In this document: one piece after another, positions 29,048-39,998 of the stretch
Position numbering within the stretch: the first letter of the stretch is position 1
Layout of the letters: each line of letters opens with the position of its first letter
Assembly: GCA_023653115.1 (NCBI GenBank)
Contig: JAMNXO010000004.1
Coordinates: forward strand, 1 to 64,000
Length of the DNA: 64,000 nucleotides
Direction of reading: 5' to 3'
From: Erythrobacter sp.
Lineage (GTDB): Bacteria > Pseudomonadota > Alphaproteobacteria > Sphingomonadales > Sphingomonadaceae
The notes under the pieces: model-generated
Seen by the model: the letters and a program-made list of their open reading frames with translations, nothing else
Told to the model about the DNA's origin: nothing
Database searches by the model: none
Made by a program: the position numbers and the translations under genes

Positions 29048-31030
29048 ATGAAAAGCCTCTCTCTTGCCGCCGCCGCCCTGCTGGCACTGCCGCTTCCCAT
29101 CACCGCTGCCGCGGCTGAACCTGCCGCGGCCGAAGCGCCTGCGGCGCCGCGCTACACCCCGCGGGTGCTCACCGCTGCCGAAGCATCCAGCGATGCTGCC
29201 TTGCTGCGCCGCGCGCTGGAGACGGTGCATCCCGGTCTCTATCGCTATGCCTCCAAGGCCGAGATCGACGCGGCGTTTGCCCGGCTGGAAGCGGCGGCCG
29301 CTGCGCCGATCACCGAACTGGCGCTGCATGGCGAAATCGCCCGCCTGCTCGCCGCGATCCATTGCGATCACACCAAGGCTGAGATGTCGGAGGAGCTCAA
29401 CACCTTCCGCACCAACAATGCCACCCACTTGCCTCTGCGGTTCCAGCTGATCGAGGGGCGGATGATCGTGGCCTCCACCGATGGGCAGGCAGGCGCGCCG
29501 CCGGTGGGAAGCGAGATCATCGGCATCAACGGTATGGCGGTGCCCGCGCTGCTGCTCAAACTTGCGCCGCTGGTCTCCTATGACGGCACCACCGATCAGG
29601 CGATCGCCGCCAAGCTGGCTGACGATAGCGATCTGATGGGCGATGACTTCAACGAGAATTACCCCGCGCTTTTCGGCTTTCCCGATCGCTGGCAGGTGGA
29701 ATGGAAGCCGGTCGGCGGCATGGCTGCCACCACCGCCACGCTCACGCCGATCCGGTTCGGGCAGTGGACAAGCCTGGCTGCACCCGGAGCGAAGTATCGC
29801 GGCGAGTTCTACAACAGCATCAGCTGGCGGATGAACGGCAAGACCGCGCGGCTGGGGATCGATACCTTCGTCAATTACCGCAACCCGGTGCAGGCCACGG
29901 CCTTCCTCAGCGGTTTCTTTGCCGCGATGGAGGAAGCCGGTACCGAGCACCTGATCCTCGATCTGCGCAAGAATGGCGGCGGTTCGGAGGATGTCTCGGT
30001 GGCGCTCGGGCGTTACCTCATCGATCAGCCCTTCGTCTGGTCCAAGCCGGTGCGCTACAAGGCGGTGCGTTACGGCGATCTCACGCAATATTTCCAGACC
30101 TGGGGCGATCCCTCGTCGCGCTTCACGCCGCCGCTGACCGATTTCGAGCAAACAGCCGATGGCTGGTTCGATCGGATTCCCCGGCAGCGCGGCGCCGTGC
30201 TGACAGATGGCGATACCACCCTGATGCAACAACCGATTGGCGCCCTCGGCTTTGGCGGACGCCTGACCATCCTCAGCGGCCCGCGCAACGGATCGGGCGC
30301 GACCCGCAGCATTGCGCAGCTGAAGGAAAAAGCCGGGGCGACCATCATCGGCGAAGACAGCGCAGGCAGCGCAGAGGGGCCGACCTCCGGGGCGATCTTC
30401 CTGACAAAGCTGCCCGCCAGCGGCATCAAGGTGCGCATCCCCGAGGCATGGAACCGCACCGCCATTGCCAGCTTTGTGTCGGGCAAGGGCGTCGCAGTGG
30501 ATCAGCTGGTGGTGCCGACACTGGCCGATTTCGAGACCGGGCGTGATCGCACGATTGCTGTGGCGCAAGGCCAGCTTCCCACGCTGACCGATACCGCAGC
30601 GATGGTGAACAAGGCGCTGGCGGGCGATTGGAGCGGCACGCTCGACTACCGCGATTACAGCAAGGACACGCGCGAAACCCTGCCGACCATGATGCAGAGC
30701 GACGGGCAGGTGCTCAGCTGGACCTTTGATGATGGCCCGGGCAAAACCGTGCGTTCGTCAGAGACCTGGACGTTCGATGCTACGGCCAAGGCGCTCACGA
30801 TCACAGCGGGCAAGAATTCGCCCGAGACGTGGCACGTGGTCGAAGCGCGGGCCTCGGCGGATGGCAGTTCGCTCACCATCGTGCTCGACGGCACAAGCCT
30901 GGAGAACGGTCGCAGCGTGATCGCGCGCAAGATCCTCACCCGCGATGCTGGCAGGCTGCGGATCACCAAGCAGACCCGGGTGGCAGGCGAGCCCTTCCTG
31001 ATGCGCCAGAGCTACGAGCTGCGCCAGTAG
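29048..31030 (+). CDS. S41 family peptidase (tail-specific protease-like), exported
   Basis: Signal peptide MKSLSLAAAALLALPLPITAAAA; LILDLRKNGGGS and SAGSAEGPTSG. Confidence 0.75.
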   Translation: MKSLSLAAAALLALPLPITAAAAEPAAAEAPAAPRYTPRVLTAAEASSDAALLRRALETVHPGLYRYASKAEIDAAFARLEAAAAAPITELALHGEIARLLAAIHCDHTKAEMSEELNTFRTNNATHLPLRFQLIEGRMIVASTDGQAGAPPVGSEIIGINGMAVPALLLKLAPLVSYDGTTDQAIAAKLADDSDLMGDDFNENYPALFGFPDRWQVEWKPVGGMAATTATLTPIRFGQWTSLAAPGAKYRGEFYNSISWRMNGKTARLGIDTFVNYRNPVQATAFLSGFFAAMEEAGTEHLILDLRKNGGGSEDVSVALGRYLIDQPFVWSKPVRYKAVRYGDLTQYFQTWGDPSSRFTPPLTDFEQTADGWFDRIPRQRGAVLTDGDTTLMQQPIGALGFGGRLTILSGPRNGSGATRSIAQLKEKAGATIIGEDSAGSAEGPTSGAIFLTKLPASGIKVRIPEAWNRTAIASFVSGKGVAVDQLVVPTLADFETGRDRTIAVAQGQLPTLTDTAAMVNKALAGDWSGTLDYRDYSKDTRETLPTMMQSDGQVLSWTFDDGPGKTVRSSETWTFDATAKALTITAGKNSPETWHVVEARASADGSSLTIVLDGTSLENGRSVIARKILTRDAGRLRITKQTRVAGEPFLMRQSYELRQ

Positions 31031-31049
31031 GCGGGGCCACAAATGCAAA

Positions 31050-31080
31050 CGGCGGAGCAACCCAAAGGACTGCTCCGCCG
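31050..31080. terminator. Hairpin between convergent S41 peptidase and TonB receptor genes
   Basis: cggcggagca / tgctccgccg 10-bp arms. Confidence 0.7.
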
Positions 31081-31107
31081 CTGCAATGTGTGCCGGAAGG
31101 CGCGTTC

Positions 31108-34100
31108 TTACATCGTCGCGCGCAGGCCGAGGAAGAAGAAGGTCCCCACCGGGCTGACCGGGAAGGCCTGCTCGGTGATGAAGGGCTTCTTGTTGAACAC
31201 GTTGTTCACCCCGCCATAGACCTCGAAATTCTCGCTCGCCTCGTAGCTGAAGGCAATGTCGTGAATGAAGGTGTCGTTGGCAAGGCCGTTGCTGGGCGAG
31301 AAGGTGTCAGTGCCGCTCGGGCCGACTTCTTCGATTTCCACCGCGCGCAGACCCTGCTGGTCAAGCCAGGTGGTCGACCAGGTCAGGCTGAGGCCCTGCC
31401 AATCCCACGTGAACGCACCGCGTGCGGCCCATTCGGGGCGCTGGAGTTCGCCCAGTTCGGGATCGACGAGGGTCGGATCGCCCGGATCGAAGAAGTTGTC
31501 GAGCTTGTCCACCCAGGTCGCGCTGGCATCGATCCGGAAGCCGTGATCGCCCAGATCGAACCCGTAGCGCAGCGCCGCCTCGACCCCGGCGGTTTCAACC
31601 CGCGCGAAGTTGACAGCAGTCTGGCGCAGGAAGGTGAAGCCACCGGTGTTGGGGTTGCGGCTGATGAGATCGCAGAACCCGTTGGCGATGCTGGCACTAT
31701 CGACGCAGTTGTCGACGATGTCCTGCGCCGCGACCGCGTTGATCGCATCCTCGATTTCGATGTTGTAGTAATCGACGCTGACCACCAGCCCGGGCACGAA
31801 GCGCGGAGTGATCTGGGTGCCCACCGTGAAGGTGGTGGCGGTTTCTTCCTGCAGGCCCGGGTTGCCGCTGATGGTGCCCGAGAAGCGCGCGGTCAGCGGA
31901 TCGACATAGCTGTAGGTGCCCGTGCCCAGGGTCGGATCGAAGCCGATCTGCTGGAAGAAGGCGGTGCAGTTGGCCTGCCGCAGCGCCGGATCCTCACCGG
32001 TGACGAGGTTGTTGACGTCGCACGGATCGAACGGGCGGAAGAAGGCCCCTTGCGCCGGGTTGAACAGTTCGTTGATGTTCGGCGCACGCACCGCGACAGC
32101 ATAGGTGCCGCGGAACAGGATGTCCCGGCTCGGCGCGTAAAGTCCGCTCACGTTCCAGGTAAAGGTGCTGCCAACGGTCGAGTAGTTCGAGTAGCGCGCT
32201 GCCCCGTTCAGTTCGAGCGTTTCGGCAAAGGGCACACCGGCCAGGATCGGCAGGTTGATTTCGCCAAACAGGTCATAAACGGTGAATTCGCCGCCCGAGT
32301 TGTTCAGGATCGAGGCCGGATCGAACACCAGCGAGTTCTGCGCAAAGCCGAGATCTCGCAGCAGATCGCCGGCATTGGCATCGGGCGTGGTCACCGGGAT
32401 GATCCCGATTTCCAGCGGATCGATGGTCGACTTGCTGACTTCCTCGCGGAATTCGAAGCCCGCGGCAAAGCCGATCGGCCCGCCCGGCAGTTCGAGGAAG
32501 GCGCCGGTGTCGCCCGTCAGGATGACGTCGAACACCATCTGCTCAAGCTCGTCGACATTGACCGTGGTGGTGGTGATGAAGTCGATCGCTTCCTGGCTGA
32601 TCGCGCCCACTCCGCCAAGCACGTTGGCCGGACGGCACTGGCCATCACCCGGGTTGAAGGTGAAGAAGCCCGGATCGCCTGCCGGAATGCCGAAAGGCGT
32701 GGTCGCCGGTGCGGTGGGATCGATGTCCGAGCGGCAGATTGCCTGGCCATTCGGGCCGCGCACCACGTCGATTGCGGCGTAGAAGCGGTCCATGATCACG
32801 CGGTTGCGATCGAAGCTGGTCTGCTTGAACTTGCCGTAATTGCCGGTGATTTCATAGGCAAAGTGATCGGTAATGTCGCCCTTCACCCCGGCCACGAAGC
32901 GCAGCGTCTCGAATTCGTTGCGGTTGCGGTTAGGGCCAAGGTCGGCCGGGTCGCGGGTCAGGTAGAAGCCGCGCTGGGTGCCGTCACCGAAGAACAGCTC
33001 GCCCACGAACGGACGCATCTGGGTGGTGATGAAGGGGTTATCTTCGCGGATCGTCAGCAGATCGTAGAAGGTGTTGGGCTGGGCCTGGAATTCGGCGGTG
33101 TTCGAGACATACTTGCCCTCGAAGAAGAACGTCGCTTCCGACGACAGCTCGTAGGACGCATTGACGTTGACCGACCAACGCTCGGTTTCCGGGATCAGCG
33201 AGTTTTCGTTGAAGCTGTTGGGGATGCCCGGGCCGCCAAAGGCATTGAACAGGCCGGTCGTGGCGCCGTCCTGGTAAACCGAGAGCGAGCCATCGGCGTT
33301 GATCGTGGCGCAGCCGCCGGCCAGACCGAAGGCGCCATTGTTGAAGGTGCTGTTGAAGCCGACCGAGCTTTCAAGACAATCGGGCGTGCCGTTGTTGTTG
33401 ATGTCCGGACCATCGGACAGGCCGATATCGCCCGGCGCGATCACGCCGCCGGCCGAGGACAGCGAGAAGGTGGGCTGGCGGGCGATGAGGCGCCGCGGCG
33501 AGTTGGTCGCGCGGTCGATCAGCGCCTGCTCGGCAGCGGTCAGCACCGGCGCGACACCGAAGAAATCGGTGTAATCGGCGATGAAGTTTGCGGCCGAAGG
33601 GATCGGGAAGCCCTGCGGGAAGCCGCCTGCGCCAACCGCGAAGAAATTGCGGAAGTTGGGCGTGCTGGAGGAGATGTCGCCGGACTGGAAGAACAGCGCC
33701 GGGTTGCCCTGATCGTCGGCGATGCCGTTGTCGCGCGAGAAGCCGCGGTCGCCGAACTGCACTTCATCATTGCGGGCATATTCGCCCGAGATGGTGATAT
33801 TGCCGCGGCCATCGGCGAAATTGGTGCCCCAGGTCAGGTCACCATTGATGCGCCAGGCATCGCCCTTGGACGAAATGCCGGACTGGATATTGCCCTGCAA
33901 GCCCTCGAAATCTTCGCGCAGCACGAAGTTGACGACGCCGGTGACAGCATCGGCACCATAGATCGACGAGGCGCCGCCGGTGAGCACTTCGACCCGCTCG
34001 ATCAGCGCGCTGGGGATGGAGCTGACGTCAACCGCCTGCTCGCCTGCAACGCCCGAGACGTGACGGCGACCATTGACCAGCACCAGCGTGCGGTTCGAGC

Positions 34101-34461
34101 CGAGGCCGCGCAGGTTGAGGATCGACTGACCCACCGCTTCCGAGAACACCCCGTCGATCGAGCCGTCGACCGAAGTCGAGGTCGAAAGGGCCGGGATATC
34201 GCGCAGGGTGTCGACTACGTCGGAAGTGCCCGAACGCTGGAGTTCCTCGGCGGTGACCGCGAGGATCGGTGCGGGCGAGCCGATGTTGGGATCGCGGGCG
34301 ATGCGCGAGCCGGTGACGACGATCTGGTCTTCATCTGCCGGAGCATCGGCAGGAGCGGTGTCCTGCGCCTGTGCGGCAGCGGGAACGAGTGCTGTTACGA
34401 ACAGCGCAGCAGCCAAAGCCCCGAGCGAGGCGGTTTGACGGGAATGGGTCGAATAACGCAT
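31108..34461 (-). CDS. Large TonB-dependent receptor (~1117 aa)
   Basis: MRYSTHSRQTASLGALAAALFVTALVPAAAQAQD; plug IVVTGSRIARDPNIGSPAPILAVTAEELQRSG...NLRGLGSNRTLVLVNGRRHV. Confidence 0.9.
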   Translation of the reverse strand: MRYSTHSRQTASLGALAAALFVTALVPAAAQAQDTAPADAPADEDQIVVTGSRIARDPNIGSPAPILAVTAEELQRSGTSDVVDTLRDIPALSTSTSVDGSIDGVFSEAVGQSILNLRGLGSNRTLVLVNGRRHVSGVAGEQAVDVSSIPSALIERVEVLTGGASSIYGADAVTGVVNFVLREDFEGLQGNIQSGISSKGDAWRINGDLTWGTNFADGRGNITISGEYARNDEVQFGDRGFSRDNGIADDQGNPALFFQSGDISSSTPNFRNFFAVGAGGFPQGFPIPSAANFIADYTDFFGVAPVLTAAEQALIDRATNSPRRLIARQPTFSLSSAGGVIAPGDIGLSDGPDINNNGTPDCLESSVGFNSTFNNGAFGLAGGCATINADGSLSVYQDGATTGLFNAFGGPGIPNSFNENSLIPETERWSVNVNASYELSSEATFFFEGKYVSNTAEFQAQPNTFYDLLTIREDNPFITTQMRPFVGELFFGDGTQRGFYLTRDPADLGPNRNRNEFETLRFVAGVKGDITDHFAYEITGNYGKFKQTSFDRNRVIMDRFYAAIDVVRGPNGQAICRSDIDPTAPATTPFGIPAGDPGFFTFNPGDGQCRPANVLGGVGAISQEAIDFITTTTVNVDELEQMVFDVILTGDTGAFLELPGGPIGFAAGFEFREEVSKSTIDPLEIGIIPVTTPDANAGDLLRDLGFAQNSLVFDPASILNNSGGEFTVYDLFGEINLPILAGVPFAETLELNGAARYSNYSTVGSTFTWNVSGLYAPSRDILFRGTYAVAVRAPNINELFNPAQGAFFRPFDPCDVNNLVTGEDPALRQANCTAFFQQIGFDPTLGTGTYSYVDPLTARFSGTISGNPGLQEETATTFTVGTQITPRFVPGLVVSVDYYNIEIEDAINAVAAQDIVDNCVDSASIANGFCDLISRNPNTGGFTFLRQTAVNFARVETAGVEAALRYGFDLGDHGFRIDASATWVDKLDNFFDPGDPTLVDPELGELQRPEWAARGAFTWDWQGLSLTWSTTWLDQQGLRAVEIEEVGPSGTDTFSPSNGLANDTFIHDIAFSYEASENFEVYGGVNNVFNKKPFITEQAFPVSPVGTFFFLGLRATM

Positions 34462-34856
34462 TGTGAGTCCTCGCGCCGGCGTGCAACCGTTGAACGGCAC
34501 TCCAGAGCCACGCCGTAGAAGCTCGGGTACCGTGTGATCTCCGGAACACTGGCGTGCGACAAAAGTGCCGCGCGCCGGGCAATCACGGAGCGGTTCATCC
34601 TGCGAAAGGCGAGGCCCCGGATTTCCTCCGGGTCTCAGATCACCTTGTCGATGTTGGACTGTCTTTTCCGACAGTTCCAAACCGAAAAATGCCGCAGCCG
34701 ATGCGCGGTGGCAACCCGTCGCAGCTGCGTTAATGCGCATCCGCAGGCTTTTGAAGCCAAGGTGTAACCTGATGGCAACATCGCGGAGCGCTGCCTCATG
34801 GCCGCCTCGATTTTGCGGCTTCGCCTCACCCCCCGGCCTCTGCTAGCACGCTTTGC

Positions 34857-36515
34857 ATGAGTGAATGGATCATCGAAGCGCGCGCTGCGATCGTATCGGC
34901 GCGCGGCTATTGCGAGGCGGTGCGGGGCAGCCTGTCGGGGCGGGTGGCGTCTGCGGGCGCGCCCGATCCGGCGCTGCTGGAACGCGAACAGCACGCGGTG
35001 CATGGCTATGCCTGGGCCGCTGCAACCCTCGCCGCGATCGAGGCGACTGCGGACTGGGCTTCGCGCGCCGAGGCAGCGGGCCGGTTCGGCGCCGCAGAGG
35101 AATTGACGCTCAGGATCGGGCTAGGCGAGGCGTTGGGCCAGCTTTGCTTCGGTCTCGCCATGAGCGCGAGCGAAGTGGTGCGCCCTAGCGCTTTCGGCTG
35201 CGAGGCCGAGGCCCGCGCGCTGGCGGACGAACCGGCGGTCACGCGGTTTCTCGCCCATGGCAGCACCGCCGAAACCCGCGCTGCGCTCGCCGCGCTGCTG
35301 GCAGATGGCGTGCGGCCGGACGAAATGCTCGGCGACGAGACGCTTGATCTGGTGCGGACCAGCTTTCGCGCCTTCACCGCCGAAAAGATCACGCCCCACG
35401 CCCATGCGTGGCATCTGGCCGACGCGCTGATCCCCGATGATGTGATTGCCGAAATGGCCGCACTTGGCGTGTTCGGAGTGTGCATCCCGGAAACCCACGG
35501 CGGGCTCGGTATGGGCAAGCTGGCAATGGCGGTGGTCTCGGAGGAGCTGTCGCGCGGGTGGATCTGCGCCGGAAGCCTTGGCACCCGTTCGGAGATTGCA
35601 GGCGAGCTGATTACCCATAATGGCACGGCGGAGCAAAAAGCGCGCCTGCTGCCGCGCATTGCCGATGGTTCGTGCCTGCCCACTGCTGTTTTCACCGAGC
35701 CCGATACCGGATCAGACCTTGCCGCCGTGCGCACCCGCGCAGTGCGCCAGGACGATGGCAGCTGGCAGATCACCGGTGCAAAAACCTGGATCACGCACGC
35801 CGCCCGCGCCGATCTGATGACGATGCTGGTGCGCACCGATCCCGCCAGCCCCGGCTACGGCGGCCTGTCGATGTTGCTCGCCGAAAAGACCCGTGGCACC
35901 GACATCACACCGTTCCCCGATACCGGCATCGATGGCAGCGAGATCGAAGTGCTCGGCTATCGCGGCATGAAGGAATATGCGCTCGGGTTTGATGGTTTTG
36001 CTGTGGCAGCGGACGGCTTGCTCGGCGGGCAGGAGGGGCAGGGGTTCAAGCAACTGATGCGCACCTTCGAAGGCGCCCGCATCCAGACCGCCGCGCGCGC
36101 GATCGGCGTGGCCTGGAACGCGTTCGATCTGGCGCTCGACTATGCGCAAGGGCGCAAGCAGTTCGGCCAGCCGCTCACCGCCTTTCCGCGCGTGGCAGAC
36201 AAGCTGGCGCTGATGGTGGCCGATATCGTCATGGCGCGCGAGCTGACCTATTTTGCCGCCCGCGCCAAGGATCGTGAGGCGCGCTGCGATATCGAGGCGG
36301 GCATGGCCAAGCTGCTTGCTGCGCGCACCGCATGGGCGGCAGCGGACAATGCGGTGCAGATCCACGGCGGCAATGGCTATGCGCTCGAATATCCAATCAG
36401 CCGGGTGCTGTGCGATGCGCGGATTCTCAACATCTTCGAAGGCGCAGCGGAGATTCAGGCTCAAGTGATCGGGCGCGGGTTGCTGGCCGCTCAGGCGCAG
36501 GCACGCGCGGCCTAG
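34857..36515 (+). CDS. Acyl-CoA dehydrogenase family protein
   Basis: [43 protein letters not shown]...[36 protein letters not shown]. Confidence 0.9.
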   Translation: MSEWIIEARAAIVSARGYCEAVRGSLSGRVASAGAPDPALLEREQHAVHGYAWAAATLAAIEATADWASRAEAAGRFGAAEELTLRIGLGEALGQLCFGLAMSASEVVRPSAFGCEAEARALADEPAVTRFLAHGSTAETRAALAALLADGVRPDEMLGDETLDLVRTSFRAFTAEKITPHAHAWHLADALIPDDVIAEMAALGVFGVCIPETHGGLGMGKLAMAVVSEELSRGWICAGSLGTRSEIAGELITHNGTAEQKARLLPRIADGSCLPTAVFTEPDTGSDLAAVRTRAVRQDDGSWQITGAKTWITHAARADLMTMLVRTDPASPGYGGLSMLLAEKTRGTDITPFPDTGIDGSEIEVLGYRGMKEYALGFDGFAVAADGLLGGQEGQGFKQLMRTFEGARIQTAARAIGVAWNAFDLALDYAQGRKQFGQPLTAFPRVADKLALMVADIVMARELTYFAARAKDREARCDIEAGMAKLLAARTAWAAADNAVQIHGGNGYALEYPISRVLCDARILNIFEGAAEIQAQVIGRGLLAAQAQARAA

Positions 36516-36973
36516 ATCATCCGCCGCGCCATCGCCATCGGCGGCGCAGGGCAGGCGTCATCAATCGCCAGCGCGGTCCTGAGATCGACATGGCGCGGAC
36601 GATCACCGCGCACCCGGATCATCCAACCGACCCGCTGCACCAGCACCGCCGGGTCAAACGGCTTGCGGATGAAATCCTGCGCCCCGGCATAGATCGCCTG
36701 GGCTTCATCCGCCGCGCCGTTCATTGCGGTGAACATGATTACCGGCAGATCGTAGAACTGCGCTGACTGGCGCAGCCGCCGCAGCAGGGTGAGGCCGGAT
36801 TGCCCGGGCATGGTGTGATCGAGCAGCAGCACATCGGGGCGCTTGCGCTGGACACAGGCCCACGCTTCCTCGGCACTGGTAACCCAGCCGCAGGCGTGTC
36901 CGGCGTCGATCAGCACCTCGCTTGCCAGCTCGGCGATCAGTTCGTCATCATCGGCAATCAGAATGCGGGCCAT
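36512..36973 (-). CDS. Response regulator (receiver domain)
   Basis: [20 protein letters not shown]...[23 protein letters not shown]; stop overlaps the convergent ACAD stop. Confidence 0.85.
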   Translation of the reverse strand: MARILIADDDELIAELASEVLIDAGHACGWVTSAEEAWACVQRKRPDVLLLDHTMPGQSGLTLLRRLRQSAQFYDLPVIMFTAMNGAADEAQAIYAGAQDFIRKPFDPAVLVQRVGWMIRVRGDRPRHVDLRTALAIDDACPAPPMAMARRMI

Positions 36974-37142
36974 GCAATCGGGGGCCTTTGCGTCAGTCAG
37001 GTTCAGCAAACCGATTAACCACGCCATGCCCAACGCCGCCTTCGCGCGGGCCTGCGCAGTTTCCCCTATCAACGGCAGCGGACTGACGCAGGCGCGGGGC
37101 TCGCCTTGCTCCCGTCATCCGGCGCTGCCACTGTCGCAGCCT

Positions 37143-37958
37143 ATGATTCGCGACATTCCGAGCACCGCTGCCGAGGCACCTGCCATCGGCCCCTTCCTGC
37201 CGACCGAGGGCATCCACAATCTGCGCGATTATGGCGGCTACGCCGTGCCGGGCGGCGGACGGGTGCGCACCGGCCTGCTGTTCCGATCGGGCCAGCACAT
37301 GGAGGCGAGCGACGCTGATCTGGCGCTGATCCACGCGCTCGACATCCGCACCATCATCGATCTGCGCGGCACCAGCGAGCGCACCGGCTTTCCCTGCCGC
37401 CGCCATCCGGAGTTTGCCGCACAGGTGATCGCGCATGACGGCGAGACCAGCAATTCCCCGCCGCATGAAGGCGGGGGCGGCAAGGTGGTGATGACGGCGC
37501 AGCGCGCGCGCGAGCGGATGCTGGCGGTCTATACCCGGATGCCGGTGAACCCCGCGATGATCGCGATGTTCACCCGCTATTTCGCCGCCCTGGACGAGCG
37601 CGACGGTGGCAGCCTTGTGCATTGCTTTGCCGGGAAGGATCGCACCGGTATCGCCGCCAGCCTGCTGCTCCACGTGCTCGGCGTTCACCGCGACGATGTG
37701 GTGGCCGAGTTCCTGCGCACCAATGATGCGCCCACCCGCGAGGTGCTGGAACGCCAGTCGCTGCCCCGCATGGTCGAGCATTATGGCGATATCGAACCCG
37801 AGGCGCTGCACAACCTGATGGGGGTGCTGCCCGAATATATCGACACCTATTTTGCCGAGGTGACCCGCGACTTTGGTTCGATCGACGCCTATCTTGCCGC
37901 AAGATTAGGTGTGGACGAGGCAAGGAAAGCTCGTCTGCGCGAACGCCTCGTGGCGTGA
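37143..37958 (+). CDS. Tyrosine-protein phosphatase (DSP/PTP-like)
   Basis: HNLRDYGGYAVPGGGRVRTGLLFRSGQ; catalytic HCFAGKDRTG. Confidence 0.85.
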   Translation: MIRDIPSTAAEAPAIGPFLPTEGIHNLRDYGGYAVPGGGRVRTGLLFRSGQHMEASDADLALIHALDIRTIIDLRGTSERTGFPCRRHPEFAAQVIAHDGETSNSPPHEGGGGKVVMTAQRARERMLAVYTRMPVNPAMIAMFTRYFAALDERDGGSLVHCFAGKDRTGIAASLLLHVLGVHRDDVVAEFLRTNDAPTREVLERQSLPRMVEHYGDIEPEALHNLMGVLPEYIDTYFAEVTRDFGSIDAYLAARLGVDEARKARLRERLVA

Positions 37959-38015
37959 CAATCGCCGCGCGCGCTCCCATATCGCGGCCCTGAGATTCAC
38001 GAGAGGCACCCTACC

Positions 38016-38993
38016 ATGGCCACCCATCATACCAAGATGCTCATCATCGGCTCCGGCCCGGCGGGCTATTCTGCCGCGATCTATGCCGCGCGCGCCATGC
38101 TCGAGCCGATTGTGGTGCAGGGCCTGCAGCCCGGCGGCCAGCTCACCATCACCACCGATGTTGAAAACTATCCTGGTTTCCGCGACGTGGTGCAGGGCCC
38201 TTGGCTGATGGAAGAGATGAAGGCGCAGGCCGAGCACGTTGGCACGCGCATGATGTGGGACACGATTGTTTCGGTCGATCTGGAAAACGGCGCGCCGTTC
38301 CGTGCGATTGGCGACAGCGGCGATGAATATATCGGCGAAAGTCTGTTGATCTGCACCGGCGCGCAGGCCAAGTGGCTGGGCGCGCCGGGCGAGATAGAGC
38401 TGGGCGGCAAGGGCGTATCGGCTTGCGCGACCTGCGACGGGTTCTTCTACCGCGGCAAGAAAGTCGCTGTGATCGGCGGCGGGAATACTGCGGTGGAAGA
38501 GGCGCTCTACCTCACCAACCATTCCGACGATGTCACGCTGATCCATCGCCGCGACACCTTGCGCGCCGAGAAGATCCTGCAGGAACGCCTGTTCAACAAC
38601 CCCAAGATCACCGTGCTGTGGGACAAGGCGGTGGACAGCTTCGTGGCCGGCGAAAACGGTATGCTGCACCACTTGGCGCTGACCGATACCGTCACCGGGG
38701 AGGCGTCGACCATCGAGGTTGACGGCGCGTTTGTCGCGATCGGTCATGCGCCGGCGACCGAGCTGTTCAAGGGCAAGCTGCCGATGGACGACAGCGGCTA
38801 TCTGCTGACCGAGCCCGGCACGCCCAAGACCGTGATCCCCGGCGTATTTGCCGCTGGTGACGTGACCGATCACGTTTATCGTCAGGCGGTAACAGCGGCG
38901 GGCATGGGCTGCATGGCCGCGCTCGATGGCGAGCGTTACCTTGCCGCTCGCGCCCATGCCACAGCGGCGAAGCAGACCGAGGCGGCGGAGTAG
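38016..38993 (+). CDS. trxB: Thioredoxin-disulfide reductase
   Basis: LIIGSGPAGYSAAIYAARA; redox motif CATCDGFFYRGKKVAVIGGGNTAVEEALYL. Confidence 0.93.
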   Translation: MATHHTKMLIIGSGPAGYSAAIYAARAMLEPIVVQGLQPGGQLTITTDVENYPGFRDVVQGPWLMEEMKAQAEHVGTRMMWDTIVSVDLENGAPFRAIGDSGDEYIGESLLICTGAQAKWLGAPGEIELGGKGVSACATCDGFFYRGKKVAVIGGGNTAVEEALYLTNHSDDVTLIHRRDTLRAEKILQERLFNNPKITVLWDKAVDSFVAGENGMLHHLALTDTVTGEASTIEVDGAFVAIGHAPATELFKGKLPMDDSGYLLTEPGTPKTVIPGVFAAGDVTDHVYRQAVTAAGMGCMAALDGERYLAARAHATAAKQTEAAE

Positions 38994-39016
38994 AATCCCG
39001 CCGCCCGGCGCACTTC

Positions 39017-39463
39017 TCAGCCGTGAAGGTGCAGATCGAACACCGCAATCGCGGCGTGCAGGATCAGCGCCATCAGCACCAGTGATGACAGCGCGAACAG
39101 CGCGAAACGGATCATCACGCGGTTGAAGGTCGCCTGCACGATCGAGTGCGCCACCCGCAGGCCGACGTAGGCCCAGGCGAGCGTGGTGTTGAACCCGTCG
39201 CCTTGGGCGATGATCGCCAGCACGATCGCCACCGCGTAGAACAGTGTCGGGGCTTCGTGGAGATGGTTGTAATTGTCCGCCTTCCAGCTGACCGTATCGG
39301 GCAGCAGGCCGCGCAGGCTCGAGCCTTCGCCGCCGACGAGGTTCTTGGCGTCGATCCCGGCCTTGTTCATCGCCGGAATGCGGGTGGCATACATACACAC
39401 CCACATCACCATGGTCCAAGCGAGCAGCGCGACGACGGGCTGCAGAATATCCATTCCGATCAT
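39017..39463 (-). CDS. MAPEG family membrane protein
   Basis: Four TM segments; NHLHEAPTLFYAVAIVLAII...LRVAHSIVQ. Confidence 0.8.
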   Translation of the reverse strand: MIGMDILQPVVALLAWTMVMWVCMYATRIPAMNKAGIDAKNLVGGEGSSLRGLLPDTVSWKADNYNHLHEAPTLFYAVAIVLAIIAQGDGFNTTLAWAYVGLRVAHSIVQATFNRVMIRFALFALSSLVLMALILHAAIAVFDLHLHG

Positions 39464-39473
39464 GATTGTGTCC

Positions 39474-39929
39474 TTATGCCGGGAGTGCGGAAGGGTCGGC
39501 CAGCAGCGTTGCCATCACCGCCCGCACGGCGAGCACGCCCAGCGCAGTGGTGCTGGTGATGAACAGCGCGAAACGCACCGGGATGGTGTTGACCAGGTTC
39601 TGCCACAGCGAATGCACAATCCGAAGGGCGACGTAGACCCAGGCCAGCGTCACATCGAGCGCGGCTGGCCCCATGATCGCGAGGATCATCACCGTGGCAT
39701 AGAACAGCGTCGGCTGTTCGTGCAGGTGGGTGTGGTTATGTGCGGGCCAGTTGGCCTTGTCGGGCAGCACGCCCTCCAGATCATTGCCGCGCACGCCGGT
39801 CTTGTTGGGCAGCACCGACTTGTCTGCGACCTTGGCGACCGCGCCGAACCGCGCCGGAATGATCCATAGCAACACGATCAGCGTCCACACCACCAACACG
39901 GCGGCGGGCGCCAGCATTTGCGCTTGCAT
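39474..39929 (-). CDS. MAPEG family membrane protein (paralogue)
   Basis: HTHLHEQPTLFYATVMILAIMG...LRIVHSLWQ. Confidence 0.8.
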   Translation of the reverse strand: MQAQMLAPAAVLVVWTLIVLLWIIPARFGAVAKVADKSVLPNKTGVRGNDLEGVLPDKANWPAHNHTHLHEQPTLFYATVMILAIMGPAALDVTLAWVYVALRIVHSLWQNLVNTIPVRFALFITSTTALGVLAVRAVMATLLADPSALPA

Positions 39930-39998
39930 CGATTGATCCCCTCTCGATTGCCTCTTGGGGCTTACCTGCGAGAGCGGGGAATGATTGTCAATTGCAAC

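Noticed and set aside
30829-34518. 1229-aa + strand ORF
   Set aside because: Antisense to a clear TonB receptor; composition (strings such as RVEGEEARIACRNAERRGRRCGG) fits the antisense open frame expected of GC-rich codon usage.
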